A DNA stretch of 23,171 nucleotides, taken from NCBI GenBank assembly GCA_913042885.1, contig CAJWLW010000043.1, positions 1 to 23,171 of the forward strand. Reading direction: 5' to 3'. Of this stretch, positions 1 to 6,833 are shown in pieces. The stretch is from an uncultured Lentisphaeria bacterium (GTDB lineage Bacteria > Verrucomicrobiota > Lentisphaeria > JABSQK01 > CAJWLW01). Numbering within the stretch: the stretch's first letter is position 1; every line of letters starts with the position of its first letter. The notes beneath the pieces are model-generated. The model was not told where the DNA came from. It searched no databases and worked only from the letters and a program-made list of their open reading frames with translations. The position numbers and the translations under genes are program-made.

Positions 1-1
1 G

Positions 2-109
2 AAGTTTTATGGCACGTCGACTGCATCACAGGCGATATTCGACGCCAATCGGGATATTTTGTCAAACCTGAACCACGTCCGCTCGGGGATGATGCTCAAA
101 CTTCCCTGA
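2..109 (+). CDS. LysM-domain protein, C-terminal fragment (5' end outside window)
   Basis: The first bases, read in frame from base 2, give 35 residues and a TGA stop at 107-109. The peptide has the look of the second half of a LysM peptidoglycan-binding repeat: a KFYGTS start, an I-F-D-A-N-R-D-I-L core, then an N-x-V-R-S-G-M-x-L-K-L-P ending. In LysM repeats this is the helix carrying the (Y/F)xANR signature followed by the last strand. LysM domains bind N-acetylglucosamine glycans in the cell wall, so the full protein is probably an envelope protein with a C-terminal LysM. It ends 91 bp before the next gene on the same strand, so the two may be co-transcribed. A CTGGC/GCCAG inverted pair lies in that spacer but has no T-run. 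The N-terminal part and true function cannot be seen. Confidence 0.72.
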   Translation, partial: KFYGTSTASQAIFDANRDILSNLNHVRSGMMLKLP

Positions 110-200
110 ATGCGCTGGCCCGCAGTGCGCCAGGCAACCGGCCCACACGGCAGCACCGAATAGCTGCTGTTGCTCCCGGGCCCTATGAGGGTTCCTACTT

Positions 201-2573
201 ATGAAGCTCTTTAACTTCTTCAAACCCAGTCAGGCCGGCCTGCTCGAACGCAAGGGCACCGTGCGCAAGCGCGAGGCAGATGCCCAACAGGCGCGCAAGC
301 ATGTCATCACCCGCAGCATCGGCCCGCTCGTCATCGTGCTCGGTCTGTGGGCCGCCTGCTCGTTCTGCTTCCTCTATGACCCGCTGAGTGGTTCCGTCGG
401 TTACGTCGAGGGCCAGAAGGCCAGCGAAACGATCTACGCCGAAGTCGATTTCCAGTATGTCAACAATGAGGAAACAGAGGCACGAAAGCGCGACGCCCGC
501 GCACGTGTCCGCGATATCTTCCGAATCGAAAACAGCGCCAACGTCGCGACCAAAAAAAACATCCGAGAACTGGTTTCCTGGCTCTCTGAAGTCCGCACCG
601 GCACCACTGACCCCGGCCAGAATTCCCGGCTGCGCCAGGAGCAGATCGATGCGCTCAATATCATCATGGATGATGACTCCAAGCGGGAGGCGCTCGAATC
701 CAACCTCAACGTGCTGATCCGGGAAGCGATTGTCGATGCGGACGTCAAACAGGAGTTTTTCGACAAGTACCAGAAGTATCAGTTCGTCAACGAGATCGCC
801 ATCGATATCGAAGGCAACGTGCCGAAGTTGATCAACCTGAATTCTTTGCAGACGCCGCAGAGTATCGCCCGCCAGATAATCACCAATTCTGCCGAGGCCT
901 TTCCGCACTTGCTGAGCGAGGTTCAGGAAGAAGCGGCGATAAGCGCCATCGGTCAGTCGATCGTGCCGAATCTGATGGCGTTGGAGCCGGAAACCGAAGC
1001 AGCTCGCCGTGCCACCGTTGCCCGTGTGCCGGAGGTCATCGAGTTGGTGGGTAAGGGCAATGCATTCATCAAGAAAGGCCAACTGATCCGTCCCAGCGAT
1101 CTGGCCCAACTCTACGCCCATGAGATCGCCAAGGAAAACAGCCGCGGCGATACCGAGTATCTGTTGTCTACTATATGGGCACTGGCTATAACGATGCTGA
1201 TCATTCTCCTTGGCGGCATGCTTATTTATCGCATGCGTCCGGACATGTTGAGCAAGGACATGATTCTCATCGCCCTGGTGATCGCCATAACCATGTTTGT
1301 GGTCCGCGGCACGGAAATTATTTCATGGTCAATCCACGACGGCAGGACGCTGCTGGTCCTCCCGGGGTTGCCGGTCGCGCTGTCTGCCGTCCTGTTGAGT
1401 ATTCTGCTCAATGAGAAGGTCGGTATCGTCGTTGGTATTTTTCAAGGCATGCTGTTGGCTGTCCAGAGTACCGAACCGCTGCAAATACTCCTGCTTGCGA
1501 TGGCGGGTGGCACCCTGGGCGCCGTATCCGTGCGCCACGCCCGCACCCGCATCCGCACCTTCCGCGCCGGGCTCGTGGTTGCTATAGCGATCTTTGTCGT
1601 TGCCACTTTCTTCATGCTCAAGCAATCGGCGCCGATTGTCAATTACCTGTGGATTCTCGGCATCGCCCTGGTCAACGGTTTCGCCACAGTGCTGCTGGCC
1701 AATCTGCTGCTGCCAGTCTTAGAATCGCTGTTCGGCATAACTTCGGACATCACGCTGTTCGAGCTCGGCGATCTCAATCACGCCCTGCTCAAGCGCCTTC
1801 AGCTGGAAGCCCCCGGCACCTACCATCACAGCCTGATGGTCGCCACCCTGTCGGAGCACGCTGCTGAGCGCATCGGTGCGAACTCCCTGCTGTGCCGCGT
1901 TGCCAGCTATTTTCACGACATCGGCAAGCTGTCGAACCCGCTGTACTATACGGAAAATACAGCTGGAAGCAGTGACCGGCATGCCGATTTGACACCGCGC
2001 ATGAGTGCTCTGGTCATCATCAACCATGTCAAGGAAGGGTTGGAGATGTCGGCCCGGCACAAGTTGTGCAAACCGCTGCGCGATACGATCGCATCGCACC
2101 ACGGCACCAGCCTGGTGGTTGCCTTTTATAATCGCGCCAAGCAGGAGGAAACCAAGAACAAACCCGTACATGAGGAGGACTTCCGCTATCCCGGCCCCCT
2201 GCCCCGCACCAAAGAGGCCGCGATTATCGCGTTGGCCGACTCCTGTGAGGCCGCCTCGCGCTCGCTTGAAAAGCCGACGCCTCAGAAAATCGACTCTCTA
2301 ATATCCGAGATTTTCAATAACCGCATCGTCGACGGGCAGCTAAAGAAAGCCGAACTCACGATGGGAGAAGTCAACGAAATCGAACTGTCTATCAAGCAAA
2401 ACCTCACTACCATGCTGCACGGCCGCGTGGCCTATCCCAAGCTCAAAGAAAATGAGAGTAACTTTATCGAAACGTCTCAGAAAGCATCCGCTGCGGGACC
2501 GGCGGCTGATGTTGCGGGTGATAAAGCGGGCGCTCAGCCTAAGCAGTCTGGACCAAAAATCGAATCCCGGTGA
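201..2573 (+). CDS. pgpH: 7TM-HD family phosphohydrolase (PgpH/YqfF type), probable c-di-AMP phosphodiesterase
   Basis: This 790-residue membrane protein has the full PgpH layout. One N-terminal membrane helix (about 36-59) is followed by an extracytoplasmic 7TMR-HDED region (about 60-320), a block of hydrophobic helices (about 323-510) and a cytoplasmic HD domain (about 525-740). HD-domain metal-site residues are visible: H542/H543 in GTYHHS, H572-D573 in FHDIGKL, H609, H633/H634 in SHHGT and D680 in LADS. Family members hydrolyse cyclic di-AMP to pApA; that substrate is inferred here. The ATG at 201 is preceded by GAGG at 187-190. The last 40 residues are Ala/Gly/Lys/Ser-rich and look disordered; their DNA also encodes the start of ybeY in another frame. 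Pairing of this family with ybeY is common in Firmicutes and the PVC group. Confidence 0.93.
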   Translation: MKLFNFFKPSQAGLLERKGTVRKREADAQQARKHVITRSIGPLVIVLGLWAACSFCFLYDPLSGSVGYVEGQKASETIYAEVDFQYVNNEETEARKRDARARVRDIFRIENSANVATKKNIRELVSWLSEVRTGTTDPGQNSRLRQEQIDALNIIMDDDSKREALESNLNVLIREAIVDADVKQEFFDKYQKYQFVNEIAIDIEGNVPKLINLNSLQTPQSIARQIITNSAEAFPHLLSEVQEEAAISAIGQSIVPNLMALEPETEAARRATVARVPEVIELVGKGNAFIKKGQLIRPSDLAQLYAHEIAKENSRGDTEYLLSTIWALAITMLIILLGGMLIYRMRPDMLSKDMILIALVIAITMFVVRGTEIISWSIHDGRTLLVLPGLPVALSAVLLSILLNEKVGIVVGIFQGMLLAVQSTEPLQILLLAMAGGTLGAVSVRHARTRIRTFRAGLVVAIAIFVVATFFMLKQSAPIVNYLWILGIALVNGFATVLLANLLLPVLESLFGITSDITLFELGDLNHALLKRLQLEAPGTYHHSLMVATLSEHAAERIGANSLLCRVASYFHDIGKLSNPLYYTENTAGSSDRHADLTPRMSALVIINHVKEGLEMSARHKLCKPLRDTIASHHGTSLVVAFYNRAKQEETKNKPVHEEDFRYPGPLPRTKEAAIIALADSCEAASRSLEKPTPQKIDSLISEIFNNRIVDGQLKKAELTMGEVNEIELSIKQNLTTMLHGRVAYPKLKENESNFIETSQKASAAGPAADVAGDKAGAQPKQSGPKIESR

Positions 2574-2916
2574 AACGCTCGCCGTCGTTCTGGTCGATAC
2601 CGCCACAATCACTGCGCTCAACAAATCCTTCCTCGACCACCATAACCCGACCGATGTCATCACCTTTGATTATCGTGACGACGCGCAGACCGATAACGCG
2701 GTAATCGGCGAAATTTTCGTCTGTGTCGATGTTGCGCTCACCTGCCCGCGGGCCAAATCGTTGGGCGACGAAGTCTGTCTTTATATCGTCCACGGCATCC
2801 TGCACCTCTGCAACGACAACGACGTTGCCGCAGAGGACCGTCGACGCATGCATCGCAAACAGAACACGATTATGCGGCAATTGCGGAAAGATTTTGTGCT
2901 GGCCGACATTTTTTGA
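2452..2916 (+). CDS. ybeY: Endoribonuclease YbeY (rRNA maturation and ribosome quality control), variant metal site
   Basis: YbeY is a single-domain metalloprotein needed for 16S rRNA 3' maturation and ribosome quality control. The core is clear: an AVVLVD strand, an HNPTDVITFDY motif at about 65-75, GEIFVCVDVA, then the helix with VHGILHL. The family signature is H-x3-H-x5-H. Here it is H114, H118 and D124, so the third ligand position is aspartate and the usual GYDH stretch is NDND. Asp can bind metal and, to my recollection, Asp variants occur in the PVC group, so activity is plausible. The length of 154 residues from the ATG at 2452 is normal. This start puts the first 40 codons inside pgpH. 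The next ATG, at 2509, would remove 19 residues, and some helix 1-like sequence (about 19-33) lies in the overlap. The ribosome site before 2452 (AAAGAA) is weak. Confidence 0.88.
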   Translation: MRVTLSKRLRKHPLRDRRLMLRVIKRALSLSSLDQKSNPGETLAVVLVDTATITALNKSFLDHHNPTDVITFDYRDDAQTDNAVIGEIFVCVDVALTCPRAKSLGDEVCLYIVHGILHLCNDNDVAAEDRRRMHRKQNTIMRQLRKDFVLADIF

Positions 2917-2919
2917 GCA

Positions 2920-2963
2920 ACCAGTAATCCGCCAGAATACCCAATACAGACTGGTAACGGATT
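2920..2963. repeat. Interleaved inverted repeats between convergent ybeY and carA
   Basis: The 91-bp gap between the ybeY stop and the carA stop holds two 6-bp complementary pairs in crossing order. ACCAGT at 2920-2925 pairs with ACTGGT at 2950-2955, and AATCCG at 2926-2931 pairs with CGGATT at 2958-2963. Because the pairs cross, both stems together would form a pseudoknot; otherwise they are alternatives. A TCCAG/CTGGA stem follows just downstream. No T-run follows on either strand, so a classical intrinsic terminator is not supported. Chance is possible with arms this short. Confidence 0.3.
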
Positions 2964-3007
2964 GCCGGGGTTCCAGCAGGAGAACTGGACACAGCACCGC
3001 GCCTGAC

Positions 3008-4162
3008 CTACTTCGCTTCCAGGATCATCTCACGGAAACAGGCAAAGAGATAACTCGGGTCGTGGGGGCCAGGACTAGCCTCGGGATGATACTGCACGGC
3101 AAACATCGGGGCGCTACGGTGACGAACGCCTTCGATGGTCTCGTCGTTGAGATTCGTATGCGTCACTTCCAGCTCCGTTTTGCTCAAGCTGTCGGGGTCG
3201 ATCCCGAAATTATGATTCTGTGAGGTTATTTCAACGCCGCCGGTGTCGAGACGGCGCACCGGATGGTTGCAACCATGATGGCCGAACTTCAGGCGATACG
3301 TGGAAGCGCCGCAGGCCAGACCAAGAAGTTGGTGCCCCAGGCAGATACCCATGATCGGAACCTTGCCGATCAATTCACGCGCATTGTCGACCGCATACTC
3401 AATCGCTGCAGGATCAGCCGGCCCATTGGAAAAAAAAACGGCATCCGGCTGCTGCGCCAGGACATCGGCCGCAGTCGTTTCGGCGGGAACGACCGTGACA
3501 TCCATCTGCGCCAGCCGCAGGTTGCGCAGGATATTCCATTTGATGCCGAAATCATATGCAACCACCTTCAAATCGCACGGCGGCAACTCATCCGCAATGC
3601 CCCAGGTCATGGTCTTCGCACCGTCGACATCCCAGGTAAAGGGCGACTGGCAGGTGACCCGCGCCGCGTAGTCCTGGCCGTCCAACCCTTCCCAGTCGCG
3701 GGCGCGGGCAACGGCGGTATCCACTGGCGTGTCACCGGTGACACAGAGGCAAGCCTTCAGCGTGCCCTGGTTGCGTAGTTTCGTAGTCAGCGCACGGGTG
3801 TCGATGCCGGCGATGGCGGGGATACCGTGGCGCACCAGGTAGGCCGACAGTGATTCGTCGGCACGCCAGCTCTCCGGTTCGTTCATTTCATGGACGATGA
3901 AGCCGTTGGGATACGCACTGCCGGACTCGGCATCGGCGTTGTTAACACCGGTGTTGCCGATTTCAGGGTAGGTCATGGTGACGAACTGACCGTGATACGA
4001 CGGATCGCTGAGGATCTCCTGGTAGCCGGTCATGCCGGTATTGAAGACGACTTCCCCGACACGATCGATCTCAGCGCCGACCGAATGGCCGCGCATCACG
4101 GTACCGTCTTCGAAAGCGAGAAAGGCCCGGCGCGCACGGTGCGCTTTCCAGTTCCACGACAT
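3008..4162 (-). CDS. carA: Carbamoyl-phosphate synthase small (glutaminase) subunit
   Basis: CarA hydrolyses glutamine and passes ammonia to CarB to make carbamoyl phosphate for pyrimidine and arginine synthesis in the cytoplasm. The 384 residues match the usual length. The N-terminal CPSase small-chain domain (about 10-145) includes NTGMTGYQEILSDPSY and IPAIAGIDTRALTT. The C-terminal class I glutamine amidotransferase domain (about 195-380) has the triad: nucleophile C274 in GICLGHQ, H359 and E361 in YHPEASPGP. The ATG follows AAGGAG by 6 bases, a strong site. It lies 11 bp behind the CNNM/CBS gene on the same strand and is almost certainly co-transcribed with it. No carB lies in the window, so the large subunit is encoded elsewhere. 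All key residues are intact. Confidence 0.97.
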   Translation of the reverse strand: MSWNWKAHRARRAFLAFEDGTVMRGHSVGAEIDRVGEVVFNTGMTGYQEILSDPSYHGQFVTMTYPEIGNTGVNNADAESGSAYPNGFIVHEMNEPESWRADESLSAYLVRHGIPAIAGIDTRALTTKLRNQGTLKACLCVTGDTPVDTAVARARDWEGLDGQDYAARVTCQSPFTWDVDGAKTMTWGIADELPPCDLKVVAYDFGIKWNILRNLRLAQMDVTVVPAETTAADVLAQQPDAVFFSNGPADPAAIEYAVDNARELIGKVPIMGICLGHQLLGLACGASTYRLKFGHHGCNHPVRRLDTGGVEITSQNHNFGIDPDSLSKTELEVTHTNLNDETIEGVRHRSAPMFAVQYHPEASPGPHDPSYLFACFREMILEAK

Positions 4163-4173
4163 CTATTTCTCCT

Positions 4174-5493
4174 TCATATAATCTGGTTTTGTGTCTGCAG
4201 GATGTTGCGAGTCAACAGCATTCGGCTGATCTTGCGCTCATCGGCATCGAGGATATGGACATCAAGCCCGGGGACCTGGACATTCTCCATGGATTTCGGG
4301 ATCCGCCCGAGCACCTTGGTGACGTAGCCGCCGATGGTATCGTATTCCTCGTTATCGGATATGTCCACACCGAGCAGTTCATTGACTTCATCGATGGGCA
4401 TGCGGGCATCGATTTCAAAGGCGCCGCCGGACACGGTCTGATGCGCTGGCGGCTCGTCAGTGTCGAATTCATCCTGGATTTCGCCGACGATTTCCTCAAG
4501 GATGTCTTCGATAGTGACGATCCCGGAGGTGCCGCCATACTCGTCGATGATCACGGCCAGATGATTCTTTCGCTGGCGAAACTCATCGAGCAACTCACCG
4601 ACGTTCTTGGTCTCCGGCACGAACACGGGTTGCTGCATGATCTGCTCGACATTGTCAGCCGCGGCCAGGCGAGAATCATCGAGCAGGTGCTTGGAATAAA
4701 TGACGCCGACAATGCTGTCCACGGTGCCGCGATAAACCGGGATCCGGCTGTGACCGCATTCGACAATATGCGCCTTGGCCTCGCCGATGGAACTGATAAT
4801 ATTGAGCGCGTCGATGTCGACTCGCGGTGTCATGATCTCCTTCACCAGAGTCTCGTCGAGGTCGAAGATGCCGCGGATCATGCGACGCTCGTTGTCTTCC
4901 AGACTACCGCCCTCCTCCTCCTCGGTGGCATCCTGCTCCACCAGGGACATGATCTCGTCCTCTGTCGTGGCGCGAATCTCCTCGTCCCCGTTGTCGCGGG
5001 CGCGGGCCAGCCGGTCCTGAAACGTGTTGATCGGTATGGCCGCGATGCGAAAGGGCCCGAGCAAGGGCGCAGAGACTTTCAGAATAGACCAATGATAGGC
5101 AGCCGCCCAGTGCCCGACGGTTTCGGAGATCAGAAAAAGAACAACGACGAAGCCAAGCGCTGCGAATACAGCGTTGGATGCCGGCACCCCGACCTTTAGC
5201 AACATGTTCTGACTGGTTAGAGCGAAAAGGCTGAGATTGATGAAGGAAAGCACGCGGATCGCGATGCGATAGTCGTCGCGATGATCCAACCAAAGCTCCG
5301 CACGGTCAATCAAGTCTTCGTGCTTCGATTGCTCCAGTTTACGAATACCAGCGCGGCTGAGGTCGGACAATGCAGCCCAGACCGCGGTCAGCCATGTTCC
5401 GATGACGATAGTGACGGCTATGATCCAAAAACCAGGGTCCATAGGGGGAGAGAGTTCAACCTCCGGACGGATTATGACTGGCGCGCACAACAA
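4174..5493 (-). CDS. CNNM/CorC-HlyC family membrane protein with CBS pair (probable divalent-cation transport protein)
   Basis: This 439-residue protein has three hydrophobic segments (about 22-44, 78-98 and 106-128) as in the CNNM/DUF21 region. An acidic linker (175-200) follows, then a CBS pair (about 221-340) starting at MTPR 221-224 and ending with the family motif DEYGGTSG (317-324) plus VTIED. A CorC_HlyC C-terminal domain covers about 350-430. Relatives act in magnesium/cobalt efflux or are annotated as hemolysin-like; the transport role is inferred from the family. The likely start is TTG at 5493 or the adjacent TTG at 5490, behind AAGGAG. An ATG 17 codons later has no ribosome site. 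carA follows after 11 bp. In many bacteria a CorC-type gene sits directly after ybeY on the same strand; here it is nearby but inverted and convergent. Confidence 0.88.
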   Translation of the reverse strand: MLCAPVIIRPEVELSPPMDPGFWIIAVTIVIGTWLTAVWAALSDLSRAGIRKLEQSKHEDLIDRAELWLDHRDDYRIAIRVLSFINLSLFALTSQNMLLKVGVPASNAVFAALGFVVVLFLISETVGHWAAAYHWSILKVSAPLLGPFRIAAIPINTFQDRLARARDNGDEEIRATTEDEIMSLVEQDATEEEEGGSLEDNERRMIRGIFDLDETLVKEIMTPRVDIDALNIISSIGEAKAHIVECGHSRIPVYRGTVDSIVGVIYSKHLLDDSRLAAADNVEQIMQQPVFVPETKNVGELLDEFRQRKNHLAVIIDEYGGTSGIVTIEDILEEIVGEIQDEFDTDEPPAHQTVSGGAFEIDARMPIDEVNELLGVDISDNEEYDTIGGYVTKVLGRIPKSMENVQVPGLDVHILDADERKISRMLLTRNILQTQNQII

Positions 5494-5539
5494 CCGTCTC
5501 CTTGCACCACCGGTAGAAGCAATGCAAAAGTCCGGGATG

Positions 5540-5562
5540 TCATGATCATAGGATGATCATGA
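5540..5562. promoter_or_regulatory. Perfect 10-bp inverted repeat, candidate operator
   Basis: TCATGATCAT at 5540-5549 and its exact complement ATGATCATGA at 5553-5562 are separated by AGG. The repeat is 47 bp upstream of the TTG start of the CNNM/CBS gene. It has no T-run on either side, so an operator for a dimeric regulator, or a 5' UTR hairpin, fits better than a terminator. The bound protein is unknown. Confidence 0.5.
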
Positions 5563-5583
5563 TTTCGACCCGCAATATGGCAG

Positions 5584-5597
5584 GTCGCGTCCGCGAC
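5584..5597. promoter_or_regulatory. Second short palindrome in the same spacer
   Basis: GTCGCG at 5584-5589 and CGCGAC at 5592-5597 flank a 2-bp centre, giving a 14-bp near-continuous palindrome about 90 bp upstream of the CNNM/CBS start. It lies 21 bp from the 10-bp inverted repeat, roughly two helical turns. It could be a second binding site, but short GC-rich palindromes also occur by chance. Confidence 0.3.
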
Positions 5598-5894
5598 ATG
5601 TAATATAGAACTAGAACCTTGCCTGTCCACGTCAATTGCGCAGACACTTCTGTGCATCTTTTCGCTGTGGCGCATTCCTGGCCGTGGAATCAAATCGTAC
5701 GGGAATTTATCCAGAGTGGCGCGAAGTCGTCGATATGCAGTGGTGCAGAAGCGTATCGTCCCACTTCTTGATATTTGTGCCCGGTGCCGCTCGTACCGCC
5801 CATTATTCCTTTGCGCCGGTCAACTTCCGTTTGTACCAGACAATTCCTGAGTACACAGAAATGCACCCACGAAAATTCAAGTCACCATTCCACA

Positions 5895-6833
5895 CTACGA
5901 GCAGAATACGAAACAGTGTTCATCGGCCTGAATCTCCCGGATCCCGTCGGGTCTGAGCGCCAGGAATGCCGCACAGTCCGCGGCACGGCCGGCGTGAAAG
6001 CGGTTGCCAATCAGCAAAAGGCCACCAGGTGACAGTTCTCTGGCAAAGCGCTGCCACACATCCCGCATGACATCGGGACGGTTCAACAGCGGGCCGCCGA
6101 TCAGTCCGTTGCACACAATCAGATCCATTTTCTGTCGCCACGCCAAACTGTGGAAGTCACCGGCTAAAAAGTCGACTTCGACCTGATCGTCAACGATCGG
6201 GTATTCGTACTTTGCGTCTTTTTTCTGGAATGCCCATTCCAAATAACTTGTGTCGCGACGGCTGGCAACCCATGATTCCAGCGGTTCCAGAGTTATCCCG
6301 ACAACCAGCGATCCCGGCGGCAGCAACGTCGCCAGCTCCCAGGTCCCCTGCCCTGTCCCGCACGCGTAGTCCACGGCAAACCTCGGTTCCCCACTGTGCT
6401 GCAACCAGTCGCGCAACGCCCGTTGCTGTTCGGGATAGCGCCCGGCTGTTGTGCCATGCTGTAGCGGCGCGGCCAACACACAAGCCAGCGACCACAAATC
6501 CTCGGACGTCCAGGTCAATCGTCCGGCAACCGGCGGTGGCAACGTCGCCCATAGGTCTGGCAGCGAGGCCGGTGGCTGGCGCAGGCTGGCAGGCACCCAG
6601 GCAGAAAACGCATCATCCTTGAAGGTCCCCGGTAGCACGTCGCTGAGTACGGAAGCCAGGTCCCAGGCATATTCGGAGACGGGAAGAAAGTGCTCGTAGA
6701 CTGATCGGATAGCGTCCGTCAGAATCAATCCGGGCGCCCAGAACGGCAGTGGTGCGTGCCGGGCAAAAAGCGTTTCACGCTGGGCCCACTTGTCGTTGAA
6801 CAGCGCCAGCCGCGTCTTTTGGTGATTGCTCAT
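5895..6833 (-). CDS. Class I SAM-dependent methyltransferase, substrate unknown
   Basis: The C-terminal half (about 150-312) is a Rossmann methyltransferase. Motif I is V-D-Y-A-C-G-T-G-Q-G (154-163). An acidic residue follows the second strand (GITLEPLE, 179-186), a DFLAGDF strand-turn lies at 221-227, MDLIVCNGLIGG at 236-247 is the motif IV region, and a LSPGGLLLIGNRF strand begins at 267. The first 150 residues are Trp/Pro-rich, helical and unlike families I recognise; they may bind the substrate. The ATG overlaps the stop of the sigma-54 activator gene as ATGA, which suggests translational coupling and a linked role. It is the last gene of the four-gene minus-strand operon. The target could be a small molecule, an LPS sugar or a protein; nothing in the sequence decides. 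Confidence 0.8.
   Translation of the reverse strand: MSNHQKTRLALFNDKWAQRETLFARHAPLPFWAPGLILTDAIRSVYEHFLPVSEYAWDLASVLSDVLPGTFKDDAFSAWVPASLRQPPASLPDLWATLPPPVAGRLTWTSEDLWSLACVLAAPLQHGTTAGRYPEQQRALRDWLQHSGEPRFAVDYACGTGQGTWELATLLPPGSLVVGITLEPLESWVASRRDTSYLEWAFQKKDAKYEYPIVDDQVEVDFLAGDFHSLAWRQKMDLIVCNGLIGGPLLNRPDVMRDVWQRFARELSPGGLLLIGNRFHAGRAADCAAFLALRPDGIREIQADEHCFVFCS

Larger units (their letters stand above)
5494..5894. other. Intergenic region upstream of the CNNM/CBS-carA pair
   Basis: These 401 bp separate the start of the CNNM/CBS gene from the stop of the methyltransferase gene; both are read on the minus strand, so the promoter of the corC-carA pair should be here. The right half (about 5640-5894) has only weak open frames with no recognisable protein. 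The left half holds two palindromes, listed separately. A TTGACG hexamer at 5630-5635 (minus strand) could be a -35 element, but no good -10 lies at standard spacing. I see no terminator with a T-run for the methyltransferase operon. Confidence 0.5.

Noticed and set aside
11..26. GG-N10-GC pattern resembling a sigma-54 promoter near the window start
   Set aside because: It lies inside the LysM reading frame and is a weak match; such patterns are frequent by chance.
195..1121. 308-codon minus-strand frame opposite pgpH
   Set aside because: It is antisense to a clearly conserved gene, has no family features, and arises from GC-rich codon bias.
4189..5199. 336-codon plus-strand frame opposite the CNNM/CBS gene
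   Set aside because: The opposite strand encodes an intact CBS/CorC protein with all motifs; this frame has no recognisable domain or ribosome site.
5636..5956. 106-codon plus-strand frame in the 5494-5894 spacer
   Set aside because: It overlaps the end of the methyltransferase gene, lacks a good ribosome site and has no family features.
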